From assembly GCA_007695115.1 (NCBI GenBank), contig REEK01000107.1, positions 1 through 64,000 of the forward strand: DNA of 64,000 nucleotides, written 5' to 3'. The notes under the pieces are model-generated. The model did not search any database. It had not been told where the DNA came from and saw nothing but the letters and a program-made list of their open reading frames with translations. This DNA is from Sphaerobacteraceae bacterium. GTDB lineage: Bacteria > Chloroflexota > Chloroflexia > Thermomicrobiales > Thermomicrobiaceae. The first letter of the stretch is position 1, and every line of letters begins with the position of its first letter. Below are positions 1-8,978 of the stretch, piece by piece. A program made the translations under genes and the position numbers.

Positions 1-1
1 G

Positions 2-1654
2 GCGCAGCTGGACATGATCACCGAACGAGAAGCCGATCAGGCTTATGAAGAGCCACTGAACCCGCAACGCCGTGAAGGTCGCCACGATCTGGCCCCACAT
101 TTTGTCAACTACGTTCGCTATGTTCTGGAGCGGGAGTATGGTGCCGAGGCGCTCTTCCGCGGCGGGCTCGAGGTCCACACCACGCTCGACTACGACCTGC
201 AAGTCGAGGCCGAACGGATCGTTCGCGAAGGTGTTGCCGGTCTGGAGCCATGGGATGTCAATAACGGCGCACTGATCGCGATGCTGCCGTGGAGTGGCGA
301 GATCCTGACCATGGTCGGCAGCGCCGATTACTATCGCGAGTCAATCGACGGCATGGTGAACGTCACCACGCGAGAGCGGCAACCTGGTAGCTCGATCAAG
401 CCGTTTACCTATCTGGCTGCCCTGGAAGCTGGCTGGCATCCGGGCACGATGATCTTCGATTACGGCAAGGAGTGGGATACCCCGGCCGCGGATCAGGATG
501 TCTACGCCCCGAGGAACGCCACCCGGCAGTTCTATGGCGCGATCTCCATGCGTGAAGCGCTGGGGAACTCGCTCAACATCCCGGCAGTCCAGGCGCTGGA
601 GCATGCCGGGGTCGAAGAGATGATCAGCCTGGCGCACGATCTCGGGATCCGGACCGGGCTCTGGCGCGGCATGAGTCATTACGGGCTGGCGATATCCCTG
701 GGAGGTGGAGAAGTCTCACTTCTGGAACACACCAACGCGTTCGGAACGCTCGCAAACACGGGCAAGTACGTTCCCCATACGCCGTTTACCGAGATTATCG
801 ATGGTAATGGCGAGGTGCTGTTCGATCTCGAACGGGATACCACGCTCGATCGCGGCCAGCAGGTTGTCCAGGAAGAGCACGCCTATCAGATCACGGACAT
901 CCTGGCCGACAATGATGCGCGCACAATGATCTTCGGCCCCGATTCACCGCTGGTGATTCCCGAGCTGGGTGACCGACCGCTGGCCGCGAAGACCGGTACC
1001 ACGGATGACTCCCGCGATGGCTGGACGATGGGCTACACCACGGAAGTCGTCACGGGTGTGTGGGTCGGTAATACCGATAATCGACCCACCCAGAACCTCG
1101 ATGGCGTTGCCGGAGCCGCGCCGATCTGGCACGACTTTATGGAGATGATCCACACCAATTCGGATTTCGCGGACATTCTGCTCGGCCCGGATGGGCAACA
1201 ACTGGCTGAGGAGTTCCCGCGGCCGGACGATATTGTCGAGGCACCGATCTGCGCCACCACTGGCAAGCAGCCAGTAGGCGGATTCCCGGTCACTGAAGAA
1301 GTTCTCATCGATGGCGGGCCACCCGAACTATCCTGCAACGAGATCGATGACTACGAGCGTGAAGAGTTGATCGCCGCTCTGGCAAATGCTGTGGATAATC
1401 CGGCGTTTACCGAGCGCGGCATCCTTACCCTCCATGAGTACGCCCAGTCTGTCGGTGTTCCATCTCCATTCTTCCAGGAAGAGGAAGAAGAGGAGGAGGA
1501 TGACGCCGAGCCGTCCGATGACGTCACTGAAGACGCTGGTGAAGAACCACCACCTCCACCTCCGGAAGACTCCGAGGGTGACCCGCCTGATCCGCCTGCT
1601 GACGGTGGTGGTGACGGAGGGGGCGAAGCACCACCATCAGACGACGGCGGCTGA
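2..1654 (+). CDS. Class A penicillin-binding protein (PBP1A type), 3' part
   Basis: Peptidoglycan glycosyltransferase/transpeptidase; the open frame runs off the left edge of the window, so the N-terminal anchor and most of the glycosyltransferase domain are missing. The first residues match the end of that domain. The transpeptidase domain shows the three active-site motifs in order: SxxK in PGSSIKPF (serine nucleophile), SLN in GNSLNIPAV, and KTGTT. After the catalytic domain comes a tail of low complexity: a run of Glu/Asp, then Pro and Gly-rich stretches ending at the stop. The enzyme would act outside the membrane on the cell wall. No terminator is obvious before nuoA. Confidence 0.93.
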   Translation, partial: AQLDMITEREADQAYEEPLNPQRREGRHDLAPHFVNYVRYVLEREYGAEALFRGGLEVHTTLDYDLQVEAERIVREGVAGLEPWDVNNGALIAMLPWSGEILTMVGSADYYRESIDGMVNVTTRERQPGSSIKPFTYLAALEAGWHPGTMIFDYGKEWDTPAADQDVYAPRNATRQFYGAISMREALGNSLNIPAVQALEHAGVEEMISLAHDLGIRTGLWRGMSHYGLAISLGGGEVSLLEHTNAFGTLANTGKYVPHTPFTEIIDGNGEVLFDLERDTTLDRGQQVVQEEHAYQITDILADNDARTMIFGPDSPLVIPELGDRPLAAKTGTTDDSRDGWTMGYTTEVVTGVWVGNTDNRPTQNLDGVAGAAPIWHDFMEMIHTNSDFADILLGPDGQQLAEEFPRPDDIVEAPICATTGKQPVGGFPVTEEVLIDGGPPELSCNEIDDYEREELIAALANAVDNPAFTERGILTLHEYAQSVGVPSPFFQEEEEEEEDDAEPSDDVTEDAGEEPPPPPPEDSEGDPPDPPADGGGDGGGEAPPSDDGG

Positions 1655-1786
1655 CGGATTCAATCCTCGTCTGCACGTTGCTCGTGGTGGTGTTATAGTG
1701 AGTCGGCGAGGGCGAAAGAATGGCCCTGCCGAGCCGCGACTATACCGATTTCGACCGTGGGTCCGGGGATCCTCAGAAGTGTGTGA

Positions 1787-1792
1787 TATAGT
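1787..1792 (+). promoter_or_regulatory. Possible -10 box and inverted repeat before nuoA
   Basis: TATAGT lies inside an inverted repeat, TGTGT-N8-ACACA (1782-1799), about 40 bases before the nuoA start. No good -35 box is seen at the right distance. The symmetry could be an operator, but this rests on a short match only. Confidence 0.25.
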
Positions 1793-1839
1793 ACACAATC
1801 GACGGAAAGTCGGGGGCAATCGGGACATGGAGCCTGTTC

Positions 1840-2196
1840 ATGCTTGAGAGTTACGCGGCCATCGGAATGATGATCTCCACCGCATTCTTCATGGGCGGTA
1901 GCCTGTTGTTGCTGGGGTGGCTGATCCGACCGAGCAAGCCGAGCCCGGCCAAGGAACAACCCTACGAAAGTGGCGTTCCCGATGTCCGTCCTCCTCGCGG
2001 GCGCTATACATCCCGGTTCTACATCGTTGCACTCCTGTTCGTGATCTTTGATATCGAAGCAATTTTTCTGTTCCCGTGGGCCGTTGCGTTCGACCAACTG
2101 GCGCTTTATGGCTACATCCAGGTACTGGTATTTATCAGCCTGCTGTTGTTTGGCCTCCTGTATGAATGGAAGAAGGGGGCGCTCGAATGGGCATAG
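1840..2196 (+). CDS. nuoA: NADH-quinone oxidoreductase subunit A
   Basis: Small membrane subunit of complex I, 118 aa, the usual size. It has three hydrophobic segments, and the loop after the first carries the family's conserved YESGVP-like motif, followed by the [12 protein letters not shown] stretch in the second segment. It is first in the operon; a GGAG lies a few bases before the ATG. Its stop overlaps the nuoB start by 10 bases, so the two are likely translationally coupled. Confidence 0.97.
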   Translation: MLESYAAIGMMISTAFFMGGSLLLLGWLIRPSKPSPAKEQPYESGVPDVRPPRGRYTSRFYIVALLFVIFDIEAIFLFPWAVAFDQLALYGYIQVLVFISLLLFGLLYEWKKGALEWA

Positions 2197-2741
2197 AAGA
2201 CCGGTTCGAGAAGAGCATCCTGACGACGAGCGTCGATTCCGTTTTCAACTGGGCACGCCGCTCGAGCCTCTGGTGGCTGCAGTTTGGCCTGGCCTGCTGC
2301 GCGATCGAGATGATCAGCGCGGCTATGCCCCGGTACGACCTTGCTGAACGATTCGGCATGCTCTACCGTGCGTCACCACGACAGGCAGACCTGATGATCG
2401 TGTCCGGAACCGTGACCAAGAAGATGGCCCCGGTGGTCCGGCAACTCTACGATCAGATGTCCGAGCCGAAGTGGGTGGTCAGCATGGGCAGCTGTGCCAA
2501 CATCGGCGGTCCATTCGATACCTACGCTGTGGTGCAGGGTGTCGATCAGGTTATTCCGGTTGACGTCTACGTACCGGGTTGTCCGCCGGTGCCGGAAGCA
2601 CTCTATTTCGGCATTCTCGAACTTCAGAACAAAGTCATCAAGTACGACACCATCGCCAAGAAGCAGGGGCCAGACGAGGCTGAGGCGTATCGTGAGGAAT
2701 CACGTGCCGAAGCTCAGGCCGAGCTGGGGCCGCGCCGGTAA
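2187..2741 (+). CDS. nuoB: NADH-quinone oxidoreductase subunit B
   Basis: Connecting subunit that holds the terminal 4Fe-4S cluster N2, which passes electrons to quinone. The cysteine ligands are visible: the vicinal pair in ACCAIEM, the single Cys in GSCANIGG and the one in PGCPP. The ATG at 2187 is chosen over one at 2166 because a GAAGGGGG stretch lies just upstream and the product then begins like other NuoB proteins. The start sits inside the end of nuoA. The C-terminal 30 residues are charged and probably disordered. Confidence 0.97.
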   Translation: MGIEDRFEKSILTTSVDSVFNWARRSSLWWLQFGLACCAIEMISAAMPRYDLAERFGMLYRASPRQADLMIVSGTVTKKMAPVVRQLYDQMSEPKWVVSMGSCANIGGPFDTYAVVQGVDQVIPVDVYVPGCPPVPEALYFGILELQNKVIKYDTIAKKQGPDEAEAYREESRAEAQAELGPRR

Positions 2742-2814
2742 GACCACCGGCCTTGCGTTCGTCGATTGATTCTGCTGATGGGAACGATCGGTTCCCCATA
2801 AGTGAGACGGGTAG

Positions 2815-3429
2815 ATGGCTGAAGAAGAGCACACCGGAGGTCCTGCGGATTCTCCGGGGCGTCGAATCTGGGATACCGGATACTGGGGACCGACGGTTCC
2901 CGAGGAGCATCCGGCTATTCAGGCGGTTCGAGAGAAATTCCCTGAAGCCTACGTCGATGCGGTGAATTTCCGCGATGAGATGACGCTTCGTGTGGAGCGG
3001 CCAGCTTTGCGAGAGGTGGTCGGATATCTGCGCGACGATCCGTCGCTCCGGTACAACCTGCTCAGCGATCTGACCGCCGTAGACATGCTTCGCCTGCGGG
3101 ATAACCCGCGCTTCGACGTTGTGGTTCAGCTCTATTCGATACCGCGACGTCAGCGTTTGCGCGTCAAGGCCGGATTCAACGATGGAGATCCGGTACCGTC
3201 GATGGTTCCGCTGTTTCAGGGTGCCAACTGGCTCGAGCGCGAAGCGTATGACATGTTCGGTATCGTTTTCGAAGGTCATCCTGATCTGCGGCGAATGTTG
3301 CTGCCGGATGACTGGGACGAGGGCCATCCGCTGCGGAAGGATTATCCGCTGCGAGGCTATCGCGAGTATGTGCAGCCGGGATTCGAGAACCCGGCGCCAC
3401 GAGTCCGTTCACGGTTCCGGAGGCCCTAG
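2815..3429 (+). CDS. nuoC: NADH-quinone oxidoreductase subunit C
   Basis: Peripheral 30-kDa-type subunit of complex I, 204 aa. The family signature is present near residues 140-185: a [12 protein letters not shown] motif followed by RRMLLPDDW and HPLRKDYPL. The N-terminal 30 residues are variable. It is separate from nuoD rather than fused as in enterobacteria, and nuoD starts 6 bases after its stop. It would dock with NuoB and NuoD in the connecting arm. Confidence 0.97.
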   Translation: MAEEEHTGGPADSPGRRIWDTGYWGPTVPEEHPAIQAVREKFPEAYVDAVNFRDEMTLRVERPALREVVGYLRDDPSLRYNLLSDLTAVDMLRLRDNPRFDVVVQLYSIPRRQRLRVKAGFNDGDPVPSMVPLFQGANWLEREAYDMFGIVFEGHPDLRRMLLPDDWDEGHPLRKDYPLRGYREYVQPGFENPAPRVRSRFRRP

Positions 3430-3435
3430 CACATC

Positions 3436-4668
3436 ATGTCGCTTGAGATTACTCAGGGAACACCAGTCGAAATAAGCGAAGAACGAGCGCTCACTGATAG
3501 CCGCCGGCAAATGGTGCTCAATATGGGGCCACAGCACCCCAGCACCCACGGGGTTATGCGGGTCGTCCTGACACTGGAAGGCGAGACGATCGTCGATTGT
3601 GATCCGGTGCTCGGCTATTTGCATCGCGGAGTTGAGAAGCTTGGCGAGACGCATCGCTATTCTCAGTTCGTACCCTGGACCGACCGGACCGACTACGTTG
3701 CTGCGCCATCCAATAATCTCGGGTATATTCTCGCGGTCGAGAAGCTATGCGGCATCGAAGCGCCGGAACGTGCTACTTACTGGCGCATGATTATGGGCGA
3801 ACTCGCCCGGCTGGCGTCACATCTGGTCTGGCTGGGAACTCACGCGCTGGACATCGGCGCGCTCTCCATGTCGCTCTACTGTTTCCGCGAGCGCGAGCTC
3901 ATTCTGGACATTTTCGAGACGTTCTGCGGTGCCCGGCTGACCACCAACATGATGGAGATGGGCGGGTTCTCTCGCCCGATCCCTGAACAGTTGCCGGGAA
4001 TGGTTCGGGATTTCTGCAATGTCTTCCCGAAGATGCAGGCAGAATACGAGACGTTGCTGTCGTCGAACCCGATCTGGCTCTCGCGAACGCGTGGAGTCGG
4101 CGTCATCGAACCAGAGGCGGCGATCTCCTACAGTCTGACTGGTGCCTGCCTGCGAGGCTCCGGCATCAACTATGATGTCCGCAAGGCCACGCCGTATCTG
4201 TACTACGATCGCATGGAGTTCGAGGTTCCGCTGGGCACCCGCGGGGATGTCTATGACAGGTATCTCGTCCGAATGGAAGAGATGCGACAGTCGATCAGCA
4301 TCATCGAGCAGTGCATGGAGCAGATGCCGACCGATGGCCCGCTGGCTCTCACTGAATCGCCATACGTCATTCCAGAGCATGACAACGTGATGAAGACCGC
4401 CGAAGATATGCAGCGGCACTTCATCTGGGTCATCAAGGGCTTCTCCCCGCCAAAGGGTGAGGTCTATCAGGCAATCGAACATTCCAAGGGTGAACTTGGC
4501 TATTACCTTGTGAGCGATGGGACGCCGATTCCGTACCGGGTGCGGCTGAGAACGCCAGACTTCGTCAACCTGCAATCGTTGCCATATATGGCGCAGGGTG
4601 CCGCTCTGGCAGACGTGGTGGCCTTGATCGGAACGATCGATATCGTGCTGGGGTCGGTAGATCGCTAA
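3436..4668 (+). CDS. nuoD: NADH-quinone oxidoreductase subunit D
   Basis: 49-kDa subunit that lines the quinone site with NuoB; 410 aa, normal for the family. Near the start is the NMGPQHPSTHGV motif whose His and neighbours face quinone, and later LGYLHRGVEK and RTPDFVNLQ stretches typical of the family. It follows nuoC by 6 bases. In most 14-gene nuo operons nuoE, F and G follow; here the next gene is nuoH after a 233-base gap. Confidence 0.97.
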   Translation: MSLEITQGTPVEISEERALTDSRRQMVLNMGPQHPSTHGVMRVVLTLEGETIVDCDPVLGYLHRGVEKLGETHRYSQFVPWTDRTDYVAAPSNNLGYILAVEKLCGIEAPERATYWRMIMGELARLASHLVWLGTHALDIGALSMSLYCFRERELILDIFETFCGARLTTNMMEMGGFSRPIPEQLPGMVRDFCNVFPKMQAEYETLLSSNPIWLSRTRGVGVIEPEAAISYSLTGACLRGSGINYDVRKATPYLYYDRMEFEVPLGTRGDVYDRYLVRMEEMRQSISIIEQCMEQMPTDGPLALTESPYVIPEHDNVMKTAEDMQRHFIWVIKGFSPPKGEVYQAIEHSKGELGYYLVSDGTPIPYRVRLRTPDFVNLQSLPYMAQGAALADVVALIGTIDIVLGSVDR

Positions 4669-4901
4669 CCGATCCAGAAAATCAGCCGTTCACCGGGCGT
4701 CGAGTGTCGAGATGCGGTAAAGTTCCGCCCGGGGAATACGGAGCGCGGCGGCGCTCCGTTATCGTGTGACCGAAAGCGCGTCGACTCCTGGGGAGTCACA
4801 TCAGACGATTGAATATGCAGAGACCGGCGCGGACTCTGCTCGAAACAGCACAGACCTGGTGAGGTCGATGCTGGTGGGGTACTTGAGGTAGGGGCGCAAG
4901 C
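4669..4901 (+). other. Gap between nuoD and nuoH with two hairpins
   Basis: No gene fits in these 233 bases. They contain two short perfect hairpins, GGAGCG/CGCTCC at 4739-4756 and GACTCC/GGAGTC near 4789-4803. Neither is followed by a T run, so they are not good terminators; mRNA processing or partial attenuation is possible. This is where nuoE, F and G stand in many operons. Confidence 0.5.
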
Positions 4902-5924
4902 GTGGACGCAAACCTGTTGTCCAGTTACATCTTCGCGGTTATCGTCCTCAACGTGTTGCTGGGCCTGATGGCCTACATGACCTATATCGAACGCAAAGTC
5001 ATGGCAGCCATGCAGGATCGCATTGGTCCCAATCGCACCGGCCCAGTCGGGCTCCTTCAGCCGATCGCTGATGGCCTGAAGCTCCTGGTCAAAGAAGACA
5101 TTATCCCGAAGCATGCCGACCGGCGGATCTTCCTGCTGGCTCCGCTGCTCTCGTTCGTGCTTGCACCGGTAGCCGCAGCGGTCATTCCGTTCGGTGATTC
5201 GATCACGGTGTTCGGCCATGAAGTCAACCTCTACGTTGCTGATATCAACGTTGCGGTGCTCTATTTCCTGGCAATCGGCTCGATGGGTGTCTTCGGAATC
5301 ATCCTTGGTGGTTATGCCTCGGCAAACCGGTATTCGTTGCTGGGGGGTCTTCGGGCCGCCGCGCAGGTGATCAGCTATGAGATTATTCTGGGATTGTCAC
5401 TGATCGGTGTGATCATTCTCTCGGGCTCGTTGAGCCTGGTGGAAATCGTCAACCAGCAGAGTGAAACGCTGACCATCGGTCCGCTGCAGTTGCCGAACTG
5501 GTTCATTCTCAGTCAGCCGCTGGCGTTTATTATCTTCCTGATTGCGGCCGTCGCTGAAACGAACCGGGCGCCGTTCGACCTTCCGGAGGCCGAGACCGAG
5601 CTCATCGGCGGCTTCCATACCGAGTACTCCGGCTTCCGTTTCTCCTTCTTCTTCCTGGCCGAGTACATCAGCATGATCGTTATCTCGCTGTTTGCGGCAA
5701 CGATATTCCTCGGCGGCACCGACGGCCCGATTCAGGATGGCGTCTGGTGGCTGGCGCTGAAGGCCTGCATCTTCCTCTTCTTCTACATCTGGCTTCGCAC
5801 CACTGTGCCGCGCTTCCGCTACGACCAGTTGATGGGTCTGGCCTGGAAGGTTCTGTTGCCGCTGGTTCTGATCAATATCCTGCTGACCGGATTCATCCGG
5901 CTGTGGGGACTGGGGATGCTGTAG
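4902..5924 (+). CDS. nuoH: NADH-quinone oxidoreductase subunit H
   Basis: Membrane subunit that completes the quinone tunnel; 340 aa with about eight hydrophobic segments. The motifs YIERKVMAAMQDRIGPN and PFDLPEAETELIGGFHTEYS are diagnostic. The start is GTG, supported by GAGGTAGGGG seven bases upstream. nuoI normally follows nuoH, but here nuoJ starts 27 bases after the stop. Confidence 0.97.
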   Translation: MDANLLSSYIFAVIVLNVLLGLMAYMTYIERKVMAAMQDRIGPNRTGPVGLLQPIADGLKLLVKEDIIPKHADRRIFLLAPLLSFVLAPVAAAVIPFGDSITVFGHEVNLYVADINVAVLYFLAIGSMGVFGIILGGYASANRYSLLGGLRAAAQVISYEIILGLSLIGVIILSGSLSLVEIVNQQSETLTIGPLQLPNWFILSQPLAFIIFLIAAVAETNRAPFDLPEAETELIGGFHTEYSGFRFSFFFLAEYISMIVISLFAATIFLGGTDGPIQDGVWWLALKACIFLFFYIWLRTTVPRFRYDQLMGLAWKVLLPLVLINILLTGFIRLWGLGML

Positions 5925-5951
5925 TGGTGAAAGGCGAAACGGCAACGGTTC

Positions 5952-6671
5952 ATGGCCGCTGAAGTATTGATCTTCAACTTACTGTCTGCTGTCGCGATTG
6001 TCTCCGCTGTGGCGATGATCACGATGAGAAACCCGGTACACAGCGCGATTGCGCTGGTGCTGACGTTCGTGAACGTGGCGGCGATCTTTATCATGCTGCG
6101 TGCGGAGTTTCTCGCAGCCGTCCAGATCATCGTCTACACGGGCGCCGTGCTGGTATTGATCCTGTTCGTGCTGATGCTTGTGAATCCGGACGATTTGCCG
6201 GAATTCCATAGTGGTAAGCCGATGCAGAACGTCTTCGGGTTCGGTGTCGGACTGATTCTGTTAGCCGAAATCTCGGTGGCGATTCTTACCCGTACCGTGG
6301 TCGCTGAGCCGGGGCCCTGGAACGAAGAGGGCGTAGCTGCCGCTGGCGGAAATATTCAGGTGATCGGTCAGCTTCTTTACTCCGGGTACGTGCTTCCGAT
6401 TCAGGCGACTGCGCTGGTTCTGCTGGCCGCTACGATAGGCGCGCTGTTCCTCGGCCGTCCTGATGAAGACCAGGAGCCGTCACCGAAACGACGAACCGTG
6501 GCGACGATCTCGCTGGCACACACTCGAGGTGCAGACGATGACTTGATTCCGGCGCTCCGGGCCGCCAACATCAAGCGAGAGGCTGGCGACCGGGATCTGA
6601 TCATGGCGCGAGATGCTGATGAGTTCACGACTTCAGCTGAGGAAGAAGAGAAGAAGGGGCAGTCCGAGTGA
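5952..6671 (+). CDS. nuoJ: NADH-quinone oxidoreductase subunit J
   Basis: Membrane subunit of the proton-pumping arm. Five hydrophobic segments occupy the first 170 residues, with the family-typical MRNPVHSAIALV and YTGAVLVLILFV segments. At 239 aa it is longer than many NuoJ proteins because of a charged cytoplasmic C-terminal tail of about 65 residues, rich in Arg, Asp and Glu. Its stop overlaps the GTG start of nuoK by 4 bases (GTGA). Confidence 0.96.
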   Translation: MAAEVLIFNLLSAVAIVSAVAMITMRNPVHSAIALVLTFVNVAAIFIMLRAEFLAAVQIIVYTGAVLVLILFVLMLVNPDDLPEFHSGKPMQNVFGFGVGLILLAEISVAILTRTVVAEPGPWNEEGVAAAGGNIQVIGQLLYSGYVLPIQATALVLLAATIGALFLGRPDEDQEPSPKRRTVATISLAHTRGADDDLIPALRAANIKREAGDRDLIMARDADEFTTSAEEEEKKGQSE

Positions 6672-6976
6672 ACGAGTTGATGCCAGAACAGTTCATGTTC
6701 CTGAGCGCAGCGCTGTTCATTATTGGGATGGTCGGCGTGCTGACCCGCCGCAACGTGCTCGTGATCTTCATGTGTGTCGAGCTGATGCTGGCCTCGGTGA
6801 ACATCGCATTCGTCGGATTCGCCTGGGAGTTCAGCCAGATGACCGGTCAGATATTCGCGCTCTTCGTGATTGCAATCGCCGCGGCTGAGGCCGTTATCGG
6901 GCTCGGCATTATCATGGCACTGACGCGCCAGCGCGATACCGTTGACATCAACGAAGTCCGCGAGCTGAGACAGTAA
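6668..6976 (+). CDS. nuoK: NADH-quinone oxidoreductase subunit K
   Basis: Small three-helix subunit of complex I, 102 aa, standard length. The second and third helices carry the conserved glutamates (CVELMLASVN and AAAEAVIGLG) that belong to the proton path. It begins with GTG overlapping the nuoJ stop, so translation is probably coupled. Confidence 0.97.
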   Translation: MNELMPEQFMFLSAALFIIGMVGVLTRRNVLVIFMCVELMLASVNIAFVGFAWEFSQMTGQIFALFVIAIAAAEAVIGLGIIMALTRQRDTVDINEVRELRQ

Positions 6977-7034
6977 TGGTGTCAGTCGTGGATCGTATGT
7001 GGGGGAACCGGGACGCAATGGGGAGTCGCAACTG

Positions 7035-8927
7035 ATGTCCAGTTGGCTTTTTCTGATACCGCTCCTGCCGCTCGCGGCAGCGGTGATCAACTTTATCCTT
7101 GGGCGCTGGTTCCTCCAGCACGCGTCGCAGTGGCTTGCGACCCTGGCGGTCGCCGGATCCTTCATTCTGAGTATTCCGGTGTTTCTGGAGATCGTGTCTG
7201 ACGAGCAGGCGATCTCCCAGCACCTCTACACCTGGATCCCGGCTGGCGACTTCGATATCCCGGTGACGCTGTTCGTCGATCAGCTCACCGCCACAATGTT
7301 GCTGGTGGTGACGGGTGTTGGCCTGCTGGTCCACATCTACTCGATTGGCTATATGCACGGGGACCCGGGGATCTACCGGTTCTTTTCCTACCTGCCGTTG
7401 TTCGTCTTCTCGATGCTCATGCTGGTCATGGCGAACAACTTCCTGGTGCTCTTCGTCTTCTGGGAAGCGGTGGGACTCTGTTCCTTCCTGCTGATTGGCT
7501 TCTGGTATCGGCGACGTTCGGCGGCGAGTGCGGCCAAGAAGGCGTTCATCGTCAACCGGGTGGGTGACTTCGGCTTCGGCATCGGTATTCTGCTGATTTT
7601 CGTGACCTACGGAACGATCGAGTACGCCGGGGTCTTCGACATGGTCGGCGATGCGAGCCAGACCACGATCACTGTCATCGCGCTCTTGCTGTTCACCGGT
7701 GCGATCGGCAAGTCGGCTCAGCTGCCGCTCTTTGTCTGGCTGCCAGATGCGATGGAAGGCCCGACTCCCGTTTCCGCGTTGATTCACGCCGCGACGATGG
7801 TCACGGCCGGTATCTTCGTACTGGCTCGTGCCTATCCAGTCGTCAGCCAGTCAGCCGACGCCATGATGGTGATTTCGATCGTTGGTATCGCGACGGCGTT
7901 CGTGGCGGCAACGATTGCCGTGACGCAGTACGACATCAAGAAGGTGGTCGCCTACTCTACCGTCAGCCAGCTCGGTTTCATGGCGTTTGCCATCGGCACT
8001 GGAGCCTGGATTGCCGCGATCTTCCACCTGGTTACCCATGCGTTCTTCAAAGGTCTGCTCTTCCTCGGTGCTGGCAGTGTCATTCACGGCATGCACGAAG
8101 AGCAGGACATGCGCAAAATGGGTGGTCTGAAAAAGTACATGCCGATCACCTACTGGACGTTCCTGATCGGTGCTGCGGCTAATGCCGGCATCATCCCGCT
8201 GGCCGGGTTCTGGAGTAAGGACGAGATCATCCTCGGTACCTGGCTCTATGATCACACGGTGATTATGGTGATTGCATTCATCACTGCCTTCTTTACCTCG
8301 TTGTACATGTTCCGGGCAGTCTTCATGACATTCCATGGCGAGGAACGGTTCAATCCGGACGAAGTGCATCCGCATGAATCACCGCGAATCATGACGATTC
8401 CGTTGATCGTTCTGGCCGTGTTTGCGGCGACGATCGGATTCATCGGATTCCCGCCAGAAGATGGCTGGTTCCATCACTTCCTGATCAACGCGTTCCCGGG
8501 ACTCACACTGCCTGATGTTGCCTGGAGCACCATCTTCATATTTGCCGGTATCTCTACGTTGATCGCGCTGAGCGGCCTGTTCATCCAGTACATGGCCTAC
8601 GTCAAGAAGTCGATCAGTCCGGCAGGTATCGCAGGGTTGCTCGGGCCACTGTACAAACTGGCCGCCAACCGCTGGTACCTCGATGAGATCTACGATGTGC
8701 TGATCGTGCGGCCGCTGGTGGCGTTCTCGATGTTCCTGTGGCGATTCGTCGATGCACAGGTTATCGATGGCACGGTCAACGGGGTGGCAACGCTGGTGAC
8801 GTATACCAGCCAGCAGTGGCGAAAGGCTCAGACGGGTCTGATTGCCAACTATGTCTTTGCGATTGCGCTCGGTGCGATCATCATCATCGGCGCGTTCATG
8901 ATCTTTGGAAGTAACCTGTTTCAGTAA
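7035..8927 (+). CDS. nuoL: NADH-quinone oxidoreductase subunit L
   Basis: Antiporter-like proton-pumping subunit at the tip of the membrane arm, 630 aa with 14 or more hydrophobic segments and the long C-terminal lateral helix region. The FWEAVGLCSFLLIGFWY and LIHAATMVTAGIF motifs are typical, as is HAFFKGLLFLGAGSVIH. The ATG at 7035 is preferred over a GTG at 6999 because GGGGAG lies about ten bases before it and the product then starts at the first membrane helix. Confidence 0.96.
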   Translation: MSSWLFLIPLLPLAAAVINFILGRWFLQHASQWLATLAVAGSFILSIPVFLEIVSDEQAISQHLYTWIPAGDFDIPVTLFVDQLTATMLLVVTGVGLLVHIYSIGYMHGDPGIYRFFSYLPLFVFSMLMLVMANNFLVLFVFWEAVGLCSFLLIGFWYRRRSAASAAKKAFIVNRVGDFGFGIGILLIFVTYGTIEYAGVFDMVGDASQTTITVIALLLFTGAIGKSAQLPLFVWLPDAMEGPTPVSALIHAATMVTAGIFVLARAYPVVSQSADAMMVISIVGIATAFVAATIAVTQYDIKKVVAYSTVSQLGFMAFAIGTGAWIAAIFHLVTHAFFKGLLFLGAGSVIHGMHEEQDMRKMGGLKKYMPITYWTFLIGAAANAGIIPLAGFWSKDEIILGTWLYDHTVIMVIAFITAFFTSLYMFRAVFMTFHGEERFNPDEVHPHESPRIMTIPLIVLAVFAATIGFIGFPPEDGWFHHFLINAFPGLTLPDVAWSTIFIFAGISTLIALSGLFIQYMAYVKKSISPAGIAGLLGPLYKLAANRWYLDEIYDVLIVRPLVAFSMFLWRFVDAQVIDGTVNGVATLVTYTSQQWRKAQTGLIANYVFAIALGAIIIIGAFMIFGSNLFQ

Positions 8928-8978
8928 GGCGCGCAGGGGCGTGCTGATACCGATTCGTCGGTAAAGGGAGTACACCTT

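Noticed and set aside
4669-4901. Remnant of nuoE, nuoF, nuoG or nuoI in the nuoD-nuoH gap
   Set aside because: No frame in the gap shows cysteine motifs or similarity to these subunits; only two short hairpins are present.
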